Part shown: positions 1 to 7,964 of the stretch, piece after piece
Numbering within the stretch: the stretch's first letter is position 1
Layout: every line of letters starts with the position of its first letter
Assembly (NCBI GenBank): GCA_964484265.1
Contig: CAZAFH010000021.1
Coordinates: 9,098-73,097, forward strand
Length of the DNA: 64,000 nt
Origin: SIAQ01 sp964484265
GTDB taxonomy: Bacteria; Planctomycetota; Planctomycetia; Gemmatales; Gemmataceae
Direction: 5' to 3'
The notes under the pieces: generated by a model
Database searches by the model: none
Told to the model about the DNA's origin: nothing
The model's input: only the letters and a program-made list of their open reading frames with translations
Program-made: the position numbers and the translations under genes

Positions 1-1
1 T

Positions 2-667
2 TATTGGGCCCACGAAGGGACGACGCTCTTTTCAGGCAAGACGTCCAATGTATTTGCTCTCAGTCCATCCGCCCAATCCGTTACCGATTCAAAAAGGCAC
101 TTTGCTTCTTTGCTGCCGAATCCCGAAACCCCCATTTGCGCCTTTCCTCGGCTTTCTCCGAATCGATTATCAGTCGCTCTTTTGATTGGCAGCCCTGAGA
201 TCAGCTTCCTTCTCGGAGGCGACCTCGAATCGGGTACGGATCAGGCAAGTGGATGGCACGGCGTGATAAGCTCGTCTGTGCGTCCCGTGTATCGGAGCTG
301 CGCATACAAAGTAGCTCACCATGGCTCCTCGAATGCTGAGCACGTCCCGATCTGGACAGACTTACTCGTTCCCAAGCCAATAGCGGCTATCGCTCCATAT
401 GCTCGAGGAAGATTGCCATTGCCTGCCAAAACTGACATCAAACGGATCCTAAAGCGAACGGATTTAGCCTATTGCACGAAATGGCCAATAACCGTAAAAC
501 CGCCACGGCGGCCATCTGTCGACGGAGTAATGTCTCGTATTACCCGCAATCGAAAAGCTGTTAGCCGGGTACCCGGGCACATTCGGATTCGGTCATCATT
601 TTCTGGCGATGGAATTCCAAGCGTTGAACTATTTGATGGAGCGACCAAGCTTGGATCGCCGTCCTGA
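2..667 (+). CDS. MBL-fold (ComEC-like) hydrolase, 3' part only
   Basis: The frame is open from the first bases of the window, so the 5' end lies outside it. The visible ~220 residues contain a 'SVALLIG...ISFLLGGDLE' strand pair and a 'KVAHHGSSN' motif followed by 'PIAAIAPYARG'. This is the pattern of the C-terminal half of ComEC/Rec2-type metallo-beta-lactamase-fold proteins, where the HHGS histidine lies at the metal site. There is no membrane segment in the visible part, so it could be a soluble MBL-fold hydrolase of the kind often found in accessory or defence loci, rather than a DNA-uptake ComEC. The last ~80 residues are basic and not recognised. The neighbour on the right is convergent and unrelated. 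The substrate cannot be inferred. Confidence 0.6.
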   Translation, partial: YWAHEGTTLFSGKTSNVFALSPSAQSVTDSKRHFASLLPNPETPICAFPRLSPNRLSVALLIGSPEISFLLGGDLESGTDQASGWHGVISSSVRPVYRSCAYKVAHHGSSNAEHVPIWTDLLVPKPIAAIAPYARGRLPLPAKTDIKRILKRTDLAYCTKWPITVKPPRRPSVDGVMSRITRNRKAVSRVPGHIRIRSSFSGDGIPSVELFDGATKLGSPS

Positions 668-705
668 TACCAAGAATATTCTGGTGTGTTCATTTCCTCA
701 TCGGC

Positions 706-1839
706 TCAATAATCCGCAATCGACCCGTCGCGCAACCTCCCGCGCGTCGGCCATTCGGGGCGGTGCGGGCGCTTTGCCAGTTCGGCGAGCACCATCTCGT
801 CGATTTCGACGCCCAGCCCTGGGCCTTGGGGCAGCGATGCGTTGCCGTTCTTGTCCACCGTCCAGCTTTTGCGGACCAGGCCTTTCGGCGTGATCTGTGG
901 ATAGTATTCGTGGATGACGAAGAACGGAACCGTCGCTGCCACGTGGAAGCTCGCGGCCACGCCCAATTCCGTCGTCACGCAGTGCGGCGCGATCGGCACG
1001 TGGAACGCCTCGGCGAGCGTGGCGATCTTTTTCATCTGCGAGATGCCGCCGCAGTGAGCGCAGTCGGGTTGAATGACGTCGATGCAGCGTTCCTGGAGAT
1101 ACGGGATGAACTCCCAGATGGTGCGGTCGCGTTCGCCGGTCGCCAGCGGGATGGTCGTCGCCGCCCGAATGCGTTTGAACACCTCGATATTGCCCGGCAC
1201 GGCTACTTCTTCGATGAACGCGACATCAGTCGGATTGAGTGCGTTGGCGAGCTGAATCAGAAACGCGGGCGGGATCGCGCAATGGGCATCGAAGATCACC
1301 ATGCCGTCCGGGCCAACGCGTTTGCGCTCGCCCTGGATGTAATTCACGAATCGCTGGATCTCGCCTGGGCTGCCCGACATCTCCGTCGGCCCGGCGCCGG
1401 GCTTCGTCGCTTTGGGCGACGGATAGACGCGGATGCGATCCCGGCTTGGCCCGCCAAGCAGCCGATAGACGGGCGTATTCCACAGCTTGCCGGTGATGTC
1501 CCACAACGCCATGTCGATGCCGGCGATCGTGTGGACCATGAACGGTCCGCCGCGCATGTCGCGATGCGAGCGGAAAAGCTTCTGCCAAAGATGCTCGACG
1601 CGCGTCGGGTTTTCGCCGTCGAGAAGCTCGAAGAGCGACTGGGCCAAAGTAGCCGCGACGCGCGATTCGAGCTGATCGATCTCGCCCCAGCCGGTGATGC
1701 CGTGGTTCGTCTCGATTTTGATGAACGCCTTGGCGCCGATCGGCGTGGCCGTCAGCCGGGTGATGCGGATCGAAGACGAACGGTCGACAACCTGCGGAGC
1801 GGGATTCTGAATCGCGGCAATCATCTCGTCGGCCAGCAT
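706..1839 (-). CDS. Mandelate racemase/muconate lactonizing-type enolase superfamily protein (sugar-acid dehydratase-like)
   Basis: This 377-residue protein has the full two-domain enolase-superfamily layout: an alpha+beta capping domain (about 20-140) and a TIM barrel. The metal ligands are visible in order as 'IFDAH' (Asp, with the DxH His), 'FIEEV' (Glu) and 'ATGERD' (Glu). A later 'APHCV' supplies the second catalytic His. The DxH plus a late His is the arrangement of the galactonate/mannonate-dehydratase (RspA-like) branch, so dehydration of an acid sugar is the likely reaction. The exact substrate is not visible. An ATG preceded by GAGGAGG supports the start. It stands alone, downstream of a terminator belonging to the next gene. 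Confidence 0.85.
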   Translation of the reverse strand: MLADEMIAAIQNPAPQVVDRSSSIRITRLTATPIGAKAFIKIETNHGITGWGEIDQLESRVAATLAQSLFELLDGENPTRVEHLWQKLFRSHRDMRGGPFMVHTIAGIDMALWDITGKLWNTPVYRLLGGPSRDRIRVYPSPKATKPGAGPTEMSGSPGEIQRFVNYIQGERKRVGPDGMVIFDAHCAIPPAFLIQLANALNPTDVAFIEEVAVPGNIEVFKRIRAATTIPLATGERDRTIWEFIPYLQERCIDVIQPDCAHCGGISQMKKIATLAEAFHVPIAPHCVTTELGVAASFHVAATVPFFVIHEYYPQITPKGLVRKSWTVDKNGNASLPQGPGLGVEIDEMVLAELAKRPHRPEWPTRGRLRDGSIADY

Positions 1840-1955
1840 GGCGCAGCCTCCTCGGATGGGCGGTCAAATAGATTCGGTGCAATGACTATAGTGGATTCGC
1901 GTTCGAGGATCAAACGAAAAAAGCAGCGGAAGCGAAAATGCGAAAATAGAAACCG

Positions 1956-2017
1956 AAAAAAAAACGAGCCTGCTGGCTGCACGGACGGGGGTGGTCCGAT
2001 AGACAACCGACAGGCTC
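1956..2017 (-). terminator. Rho-independent terminator of the exported methyltransferase-like gene
   Basis: On the minus strand GAGCCTG (2017-2011) pairs with CAGGCTC (1972-1966), with an inner cggac/gtccg hairpin between them. A GTTTTTTTTT tract follows at 1965-1956. It lies 34 bases beyond the stop of the gene at 2051-2890 and upstream of the dehydratase gene, insulating the two. Confidence 0.75.
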
Positions 2018-2050
2018 AGGTACTCACGAGCACGTATTAGGCTGGCAGAT

Positions 2051-2890
2051 CTACTTGCCCTTCTTCACTTCTTTCTTCGCGCCCACGACCCAGAGGTGAA
2101 GCTCGTATTCATAGCTATCCTCGCCCTTGATGGTCACGGACTTCGTTGGCGCCCAGTCGCCGAGCATGAAGCGGTGCGAAACGATGCGAGCACCGGGTTT
2201 CAGCGTCTTCTGCAGCACTGGGCTGAGACGTTCGCCGAGGTCATCGCCGATGTAGAGAAGCACGACATTGGCATCGGAGAGGTCCTTGACGTTGAGAATA
2301 TCGCCGACGCGAAGTTCGACTTTGTCGTCGAGTTTGGCTTCCTTGGCCTTCTTCTTGGCGATGGCGATCATCTTCGGATCGATGTCGATGCCTACGCCCT
2401 TCTTCGCGCCGAATTTCTTGATCGGAAGGATGAGCATGACGGCATCGCCGCAACCAAGATCGTAGACGATGTCGTCCTTGGAGATCTTGGCGAGTTCGCC
2501 CATCTTGATAACGATGTCGTCGGGAGTCGGAACCCAGCGGACGACAATTTTGTCGGTCTTGGGATTCTTGACGGTGAGATCGACCTTGATGTTTTCGCCC
2601 GCCTTGACGATGACTTCCTTGTAGCGCGTGATCTTCGTGTAGTTGTTTGGCTCGATCAGGGCTTCGATTTTGAATTTTCCTTCCTTGCCTTTGTTCAGCA
2701 CGGCCTTGTACTTGCGGGTTCCGCCTTCTCCGTCGATCGTTTTTCCATTGACCTTGACGATCGTCTCGGCCTGGCCGGCGGGCGGCACGATGATGGTGAT
2801 TTCGGTGCTGGTCTTTTCCTGCGCGAGGTTAAACGCGGAAATCCCCAGAATCAACATGAAGCAAGCTGCAATGCGAGATGTAAATTTCAT
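2051..2890 (-). CDS. Exported protein: TIGR03000-like domain fused to a SAM-dependent methyltransferase-like domain
   Basis: The 279-residue product starts with a signal peptide (MKFTSRIAACFMLILGISAF, cleavage near LAQ). Residues about 28-110 form a beta-rich domain resembling the planctomycete TIGR03000 family. The remainder is a class I methyltransferase-like fold: motif I 'DLGCGD' at about 144-149, followed by 'GVGIDIDP' and 'VELRVGDILN'. The methyltransferase part resembles the PRMT-like proteins used in small-molecule or protein methylation. The combination with a signal peptide is odd, because S-adenosylmethionine is cytoplasmic. It may therefore be a binding protein or act before export. 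Terminated by the hairpin at 1956-2017. Confidence 0.75.
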   Translation of the reverse strand: MKFTSRIAACFMLILGISAFNLAQEKTSTEITIIVPPAGQAETIVKVNGKTIDGEGGTRKYKAVLNKGKEGKFKIEALIEPNNYTKITRYKEVIVKAGENIKVDLTVKNPKTDKIVVRWVPTPDDIVIKMGELAKISKDDIVYDLGCGDAVMLILPIKKFGAKKGVGIDIDPKMIAIAKKKAKEAKLDDKVELRVGDILNVKDLSDANVVLLYIGDDLGERLSPVLQKTLKPGARIVSHRFMLGDWAPTKSVTIKGEDSYEYELHLWVVGAKKEVKKGK

Positions 2891-3094
2891 GGCCTGTCGG
2901 TTTGGAAAAGGTGTCAGTCAGCAAAGCCCGATTACGCACGGTCTTTTCGCCTAATGATCCATCGTATGAATGACGCCCGGCAAGGCCATGAAATTCATCC
3001 CTCCGGAAAGGTCCGGTGATTTTTTCGATCCGCTGGCGTGACGTCGGGATGCAGGAAACGGTTCTCCCCGTTGTTGTGTAAAAAAGCAACCTCA

Positions 3095-3387
3095 CGCAAA
3101 GACGCGAGGGACCTAGTGCAGCAAGCCGCAATCAAATACGCATCACGAAAGCTCGAAAGTACGAAATTACGAAAAAAACGAGGTAGGAAAAGTCACGGGC
3201 AGGAATCCGATCCCGCCATTCCTCCGCTTGTCTGGCCTTTTTTCGTGCATTTCGTTGTTTCGAGCTTTCGTGATCTGTATTGGGAAATCTTCGTCGTTCG
3301 CGAAGATTATTGTTCATAGCAACGCAAAGAAACCAGAAGAAATGGAAGAAAATGACATGTGTTAATTTCACTCTTCGCGTCTTTGCG
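3095..3387. repeat. Nested inverted repeats in a 635-bp gene-free stretch
   Basis: The interval 2891-3525 has no convincing gene. It holds two nested perfect inverted repeats. The outer arms are CGCAAAGACGCG at 3095-3106 and its complement at 3376-3387. The inner 17-bp arms are at 3142-3158 and 3258-3274 (ATCACGAAAGCTCGAAA and its complement). Related 'cacgaaa' strings recur near 37420-37455. These look like dispersed palindromic elements and have no obvious coding role. Confidence 0.6.
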
Positions 3388-3525
3388 CCTTTGCGTGAGC
3401 TTCTTCCACAAGTTTGGCGGAGAGCTCCGGAAACGTGATTGCCATTTTGCCTGGTTTTCGGTTATGATGATCTTGGAATACCCGGCTCCCCGCATGTCGC
3501 GCTGTTTGTTTTCGGAGTTCTATCG

Positions 3526-6500
3526 ATGGCTGTTGTCAAGACGTTCAAACAACAATGTCCGACGTGCGACGCGATGGTCACCATCAAGGAAGCGATGGAG
3601 GGCAAGAAGGTCGAATGCCATAAGTGCAAGGACAAATTCATCGCGGAACGGCCCGATGACGAAGAAGAGGAAGTCCAGGTCAAGCCAAAAAAGGGCGCCA
3701 AGTCGGCTGCCGTAAGCGCCAAACCGATGCCTCCGAGCCGAAAGGGCAAACCGAGCAAAAAAAACGACGACGAGGACGAAGTCGAGGACATCGAAGAAAT
3801 CGAAGAGATCGACGAAGACGAGGATGACGCGCCGCGAACCAAGTCGAAAAACAAGAATGCAGCCAAATCGTCATCGAAGAAATCGTCGCCAAAAGACGAG
3901 GACGATGATGACACGCCCAAAAAGAAATCATCCAGCGCGGGCGGCAATCGGCTGACGATGGGCCTCGTCCTCGCAGGAGTTGGCGTCGTGATTCTCGTCA
4001 TTGCCGCCATCTTTGTGATGCGCGGCGGGCGTACCTCGCCTGGCCCCGTCGCTCAGGGCGTCAATCCCGACGACGGTGACAAAAAGCCCGAAGTCAAACC
4101 GGGCGGCGAGGGCACGAAGAAAAAAATCATCATCGACAACAATCCAAAAACCAATGAAGTTTGGCCCAGGCCGCTCGACGCCAACGAAATCGCCCGGCTC
4201 ACCAATCTGCTTCCCAATGACACCGAACACGTCTTTCACGTGTATTACGGCAATCTCTTTACGGGCAATAGTCCGCTGAAAGACGCCATATTCCACACGT
4301 CGGGTCCGCCGGACGAAAGACTCGATGACCGCACGCTTCGGCGAAAACTCGGCTTTGCCTTGCAATCCGTCGACGATGTTATCGTTGCGGAAAAATTCTC
4401 GCCTCCAAGCTGGAAGTACACAATCATCCATTTCAGCGAAGTGGTGAAGGACGAAGACATCCAAGACGCACTGAATCTCACGCCGGCCAAGACCGAAATC
4501 GAAGGCCAAAATTACTACACCATGCAGTCGGACGGCCATCCGTGGTTCGATCCGCTTTCGCGGATTCAGGTCGGCATCCCAGCCGCGCTGCGAGCGTTCG
4601 GCTCGCCGTCGAAGGGTTCGCTCGTCCGGCTGCACAATCCGCAAACGCTGATCGTCGGTGATGAAGCACCGGTAAAAGCGTTTCTGCGTGCCAAGGGTCA
4701 ATTCCCGTTGCTGTCCGGCGCGAAGGTCCCGGCGAGCGCCTCGCGTGACGCCTCGTCCGGTAGGCCGAATTTCGTGAGCTTTTCCGATCTCGATCAGCTT
4801 CCGCCCGGCGGCGGCGCGGTTGGCGGTGGGACCACGCTCGCCACGCTCGACAATACCGTTTGGATCGGCACGGAAGGACCAAACAACGACCGCCTGCGCG
4901 TCGTCGTCTCGGCTGCGGGAAAAGTCGTCGTCGAAAGCACCAAAGGCGGCGGCGAGGGATTTATCGCCCTCACGCCCCCGGCAGCGGCCGGCGGTCTGCC
5001 CACGATCACCGTCACCTGTCCCACGAGCGACACGACTTACGTCGGAACGGGAGACGTCGCCTCCAAATCGATCACCGGCAAAGGCATGAAAGCCGGCGAA
5101 AGCTGGACCTTCACTCTCAAGCTCGCTCAGCCCGATTCGCAGGAGCCTAAAGTCGAACCGAAAATGCCTCCCCAGGTTGACCCCTTGCCAGCACCCGCAC
5201 GCGATGAGAAGTACTCGACCATCAAGGCCGCCCTGCGAAAGACCCTCGATACGCTCGAAGCACGCTCGGCCGATGGCAAAGACAAGCTGCTCTTTAGCTC
5301 CGTCACCGACATGGATGCCAACCGCGTCGAAACGACCAATCCCGATTTTGCGAATCAGATCGTGCGTCGGCCTCGCCAATTCTGGGATGTCACGCAGATT
5401 TTACCCGAATCGAAGCCGCGCATTCGCAACCTGGGAACCGTGCTCATCATGCGCGACACCTTGCGATATCAGCTGGTCAACGAGGTCACCTGTGCCCAAG
5501 AACTCGACGCCAAGGAATTCGAGAAGGAGCTGCTCGAACGCGGCGCCGCGCAAGTCGCGCGCTTTATCCAGGCCGTCACCAGGCACGAAGTCCGTACGCC
5601 GCGCCCGCCTGAGGCCAAGCCCGCCGAGCCGATGGTTGGCGGATTAACGGCGGTTCAACCGCCCGAGGAGAAAAAGTCTGAAAGCGTCCTCTCGCAGATC
5701 TTGCTGGCGCAGCGTGAGAACGTCATCGAATTCCAGCTCGAACTCGTGCTCGACAGCCCGGCCCTGAAAGAGATTCAATCGCTTGCTTCGCTTGTATCCA
5801 GCACGCTCCGCGCCGAGATGGATTGGCTTGCTCTGGGCAAGGGCCGACATACCCTCGGTCAGGCGGTGCGATTGCTCGGCGAAAAAGGCCTGAGCTCGCG
5901 GAATGTCGAGCCAGGCCGATACCCGCCTGGAGCGTTTCCTCGGCCCGAAACAACGTCGCGAATCGACATGGAGCCGAAAAATCGCGTCAGCTTCATGGCT
6001 GGACTGTTGCCTTACCTTGGCCATCAGAATTTGTTCAATCGCATTCAATTCAACCGATCGTGGCGGGATTCGAGCAATTGGTTCTCGGGAAACACGATCG
6101 TGCCGCAGTTCCTCGACCCGATGTATCCGGACACCAGCCGATTCGTTTCGTTCGGCGAGCTGCCGATGGAATTCGCCGCCACGCACTACGTCGGCATCGC
6201 CGGCGTCGGCATGGATGCGGCTTCGTTCAAGCGCAGCGACCCGGCGACATTCCTTCAGCGCGGCGTGCTGAGCTATGACGAGTCCGCGCCGCTCGACGAG
6301 GTCCGCCAGGGCCGAGGTCTCTCGAACACGATCCTGCTCATCCAGACTCCTCACGACGGACTCACGGGTGTTAGTCCCTGGATCGCCGGCGGCGGCGCGA
6401 CGCTTCGCGGCGTGCCCGAGAAAAACTCGATTCTTCCGTTCGTCCTGACCACCGACAAGAACGGCAAGCCGATCCACAACAAGAACAAACGCGGCACGTT

Positions 6501-6894
6501 TGCTTTGATGACCGACGGCTCCGTTCGCTTCATCGATCAGAACGTCTCCGATGGGGTATTCAAGGCCATGTGCACGGTCAACGGACCGGCGCCAGTCGAA
6601 TTCAACCTGAATCAGGATCCCAACACGCCAATGATCCCGGTGCCGGACAATCGCCCGGCGAAAAAGGAAGTGCCTGCCGAGAAAAAGGCGCCAGTTAAAA
6701 CCGAACCGAAGAAGACCGAATCAGAGCCGAAAAAAACCGAGCCGCCGCAGAAAAAGGCAAGCCGGGACGAAATAGTTGTGCCTGGAGACGCCGTCGGCGC
6801 GGCAGTTTCTGCCGCTTGCGGCTTAGCGCTCAACGGGTACAAGCAGAGCGATCAACGGCAAGCGGATATTTCAGATCGAGCAGTTGTTTCTTGA
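3526..6894 (+). CDS. Zinc-ribbon (MJ0042-type) membrane protein with DUF1559-like C-terminal signature
   Basis: I start the gene at the ATG at 3526, which is preceded by a GGAG. The frame is open 87 bases further upstream, but those residues do not look like a protein start. The ~1,122-residue product begins with a zinc ribbon (CPTC...CHKC, about residues 10-31). A ~110-residue acidic/lysine-rich linker follows, then one transmembrane helix (about 147-167) and a large extracytoplasmic region. Near the C-terminus 'ALMTDGSVRFI' matches the conserved DG motif of DUF1559/prepilin-like proteins, although no prepilin N-terminus is present. The end is Lys/Pro/Glu-rich, and its last ~25 residues are encoded partly by a dispersed repeat (6810-6834). 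Only 27 bp separate it from the Bat operon. Function unknown; an envelope protein is likely. Confidence 0.7.
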   Translation: MAVVKTFKQQCPTCDAMVTIKEAMEGKKVECHKCKDKFIAERPDDEEEEVQVKPKKGAKSAAVSAKPMPPSRKGKPSKKNDDEDEVEDIEEIEEIDEDEDDAPRTKSKNKNAAKSSSKKSSPKDEDDDDTPKKKSSSAGGNRLTMGLVLAGVGVVILVIAAIFVMRGGRTSPGPVAQGVNPDDGDKKPEVKPGGEGTKKKIIIDNNPKTNEVWPRPLDANEIARLTNLLPNDTEHVFHVYYGNLFTGNSPLKDAIFHTSGPPDERLDDRTLRRKLGFALQSVDDVIVAEKFSPPSWKYTIIHFSEVVKDEDIQDALNLTPAKTEIEGQNYYTMQSDGHPWFDPLSRIQVGIPAALRAFGSPSKGSLVRLHNPQTLIVGDEAPVKAFLRAKGQFPLLSGAKVPASASRDASSGRPNFVSFSDLDQLPPGGGAVGGGTTLATLDNTVWIGTEGPNNDRLRVVVSAAGKVVVESTKGGGEGFIALTPPAAAGGLPTITVTCPTSDTTYVGTGDVASKSITGKGMKAGESWTFTLKLAQPDSQEPKVEPKMPPQVDPLPAPARDEKYSTIKAALRKTLDTLEARSADGKDKLLFSSVTDMDANRVETTNPDFANQIVRRPRQFWDVTQILPESKPRIRNLGTVLIMRDTLRYQLVNEVTCAQELDAKEFEKELLERGAAQVARFIQAVTRHEVRTPRPPEAKPAEPMVGGLTAVQPPEEKKSESVLSQILLAQRENVIEFQLELVLDSPALKEIQSLASLVSSTLRAEMDWLALGKGRHTLGQAVRLLGEKGLSSRNVEPGRYPPGAFPRPETTSRIDMEPKNRVSFMAGLLPYLGHQNLFNRIQFNRSWRDSSNWFSGNTIVPQFLDPMYPDTSRFVSFGELPMEFAATHYVGIAGVGMDAASFKRSDPATFLQRGVLSYDESAPLDEVRQGRGLSNTILLIQTPHDGLTGVSPWIAGGGATLRGVPEKNSILPFVLTTDKNGKPIHNKNKRGTFALMTDGSVRFIDQNVSDGVFKAMCTVNGPAPVEFNLNQDPNTPMIPVPDNRPAKKEVPAEKKAPVKTEPKKTESEPKKTEPPQKKASRDEIVVPGDAVGAAVSAACGLALNGYKQSDQRQADISDRAVVS
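6810..6834. repeat. Dispersed palindromic-repeat half copy inside coding sequence
   Basis: Twenty-five bases starting TGCCGCTTGCGG are identical to one arm of the inverted repeat at 12785-12842. A degenerate copy lies at 42241-42260. Here the repeat encodes 'AACGLALNG' close to the C-terminus of the zinc-ribbon protein. Confidence 0.8.
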
Positions 6895-6921
6895 ACCTAC
6901 AGCAGTCTACGGCAGCCTTCC

Positions 6922-7929
6922 ATGGTGCCTACCCTCACATATCCGCTGGCGCTCTTGCTCTTCGCACTTTTGCCGTGGATCGCGCGAAGGTGGCGCTTGC
7001 GTTCCACCGGTTCCTGGCGATTTTCGGATCGGCGTGCCTTGCCCGAGATGACAAGCAAACGGGCGATTTGGGCGTCGCGCGGTGGGTTGGCCCTGCGGTT
7101 GACGGCGATCACGCTTGCGATCATCGCGCTGTCGGGCCCGCGCTGGCCAGACGAGTCCACGCGCCTGCCAACGGAAGGCATCGCCATTGCCATGCTCGTC
7201 GATGTGTCGGTCAGCATGGCCGAGGAGGATTTCGTCTGGGAAGGCAAAACTGTGTCGCGCCTGGTTGGCGTGAAGAACGTCTTTCGTCTATTCGTCGAGG
7301 GCGGCACGACAACCGGCGGCGTGGAATTGCCAGGCCGGAGCAACGACCTTATCGCGCTCGTGACCTACGCGACCCACCCGGACACAGCAAGCCCGGCCAC
7401 GCTTGACCACGCGGCTCTGCTGAAAATCCTCGACGCCCAGTTTCCGAAATCATCGGCGGGCGAGGGCACGACGAACCCAGGCGACGCCATCGTCTGGGCG
7501 CTGCACCTGTTGCGAAAGGCGCCGACCAAACGCAAAGTGATCGTCTATCTCACTGACGGCGAGGCCAACGAACGCGACAAGACTCGGCCACGCCAGGCTG
7601 CGCAACTCGCAGCAAACCTTGGCGTGCCGATCTACGCCATCGACGCTTCTCCTGAGCCGAAGAAAAAAGAAGATATCGCCGCGTTTGACCGATCGCGTGA
7701 AATGATGGAAACGATCGCCAAGATGACCAGCGGCGGCTATCTCCGCGCCGCCAACGGTCCCGCGCTGGCCAAGGCGTACGCCGATATCGACAAGCTCGAA
7801 CGCGCCAAGATCCTGAGCCTGCAATATCGGATGTACCATGAGACCTATTTCTGGTTCGCGCTCGCCGCATTGGGCTGTTGGCTTTCCGTGGTGATTCTGG
7901 AAGCAACAATCTGGCGGAAAACACCGTGA
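6922..7929 (+). CDS. batA: BatA-like von Willebrand factor A membrane protein
   Basis: The 335-residue protein has an N-terminal membrane helix (about 5-20), a second helix (about 56-72) and a VWA domain with an intact MIDAS start, DVSVS at 94-98. Further VWA features are 'GRSNDLIALVTYA' and 'VIVYLTDGEANE'. A C-terminal helix at about 308-328 completes the usual BatA/BatB topology. Bat proteins act in the envelope, with a MoxR ATPase, in stress tolerance in Bacteroides and Leptospira; the role in planctomycetes is inferred. It is the first gene of four tightly packed genes. No MoxR or DUF58 gene is adjacent. Confidence 0.8.
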   Translation: MVPTLTYPLALLLFALLPWIARRWRLRSTGSWRFSDRRALPEMTSKRAIWASRGGLALRLTAITLAIIALSGPRWPDESTRLPTEGIAIAMLVDVSVSMAEEDFVWEGKTVSRLVGVKNVFRLFVEGGTTTGGVELPGRSNDLIALVTYATHPDTASPATLDHAALLKILDAQFPKSSAGEGTTNPGDAIVWALHLLRKAPTKRKVIVYLTDGEANERDKTRPRQAAQLAANLGVPIYAIDASPEPKKKEDIAAFDRSREMMETIAKMTSGGYLRAANGPALAKAYADIDKLERAKILSLQYRMYHETYFWFALAALGCWLSVVILEATIWRKTP

Positions 7930-7964
7930 TCGTTATCGGTGGCGCCGTGAAGGGGATTATGTCA

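Noticed and set aside
763..2040. Long open frame antisense to the enolase-superfamily gene
   Set aside because: Arg/Asp-rich translation without motifs. The opposite strand carries a complete recognised protein with all catalytic residues.
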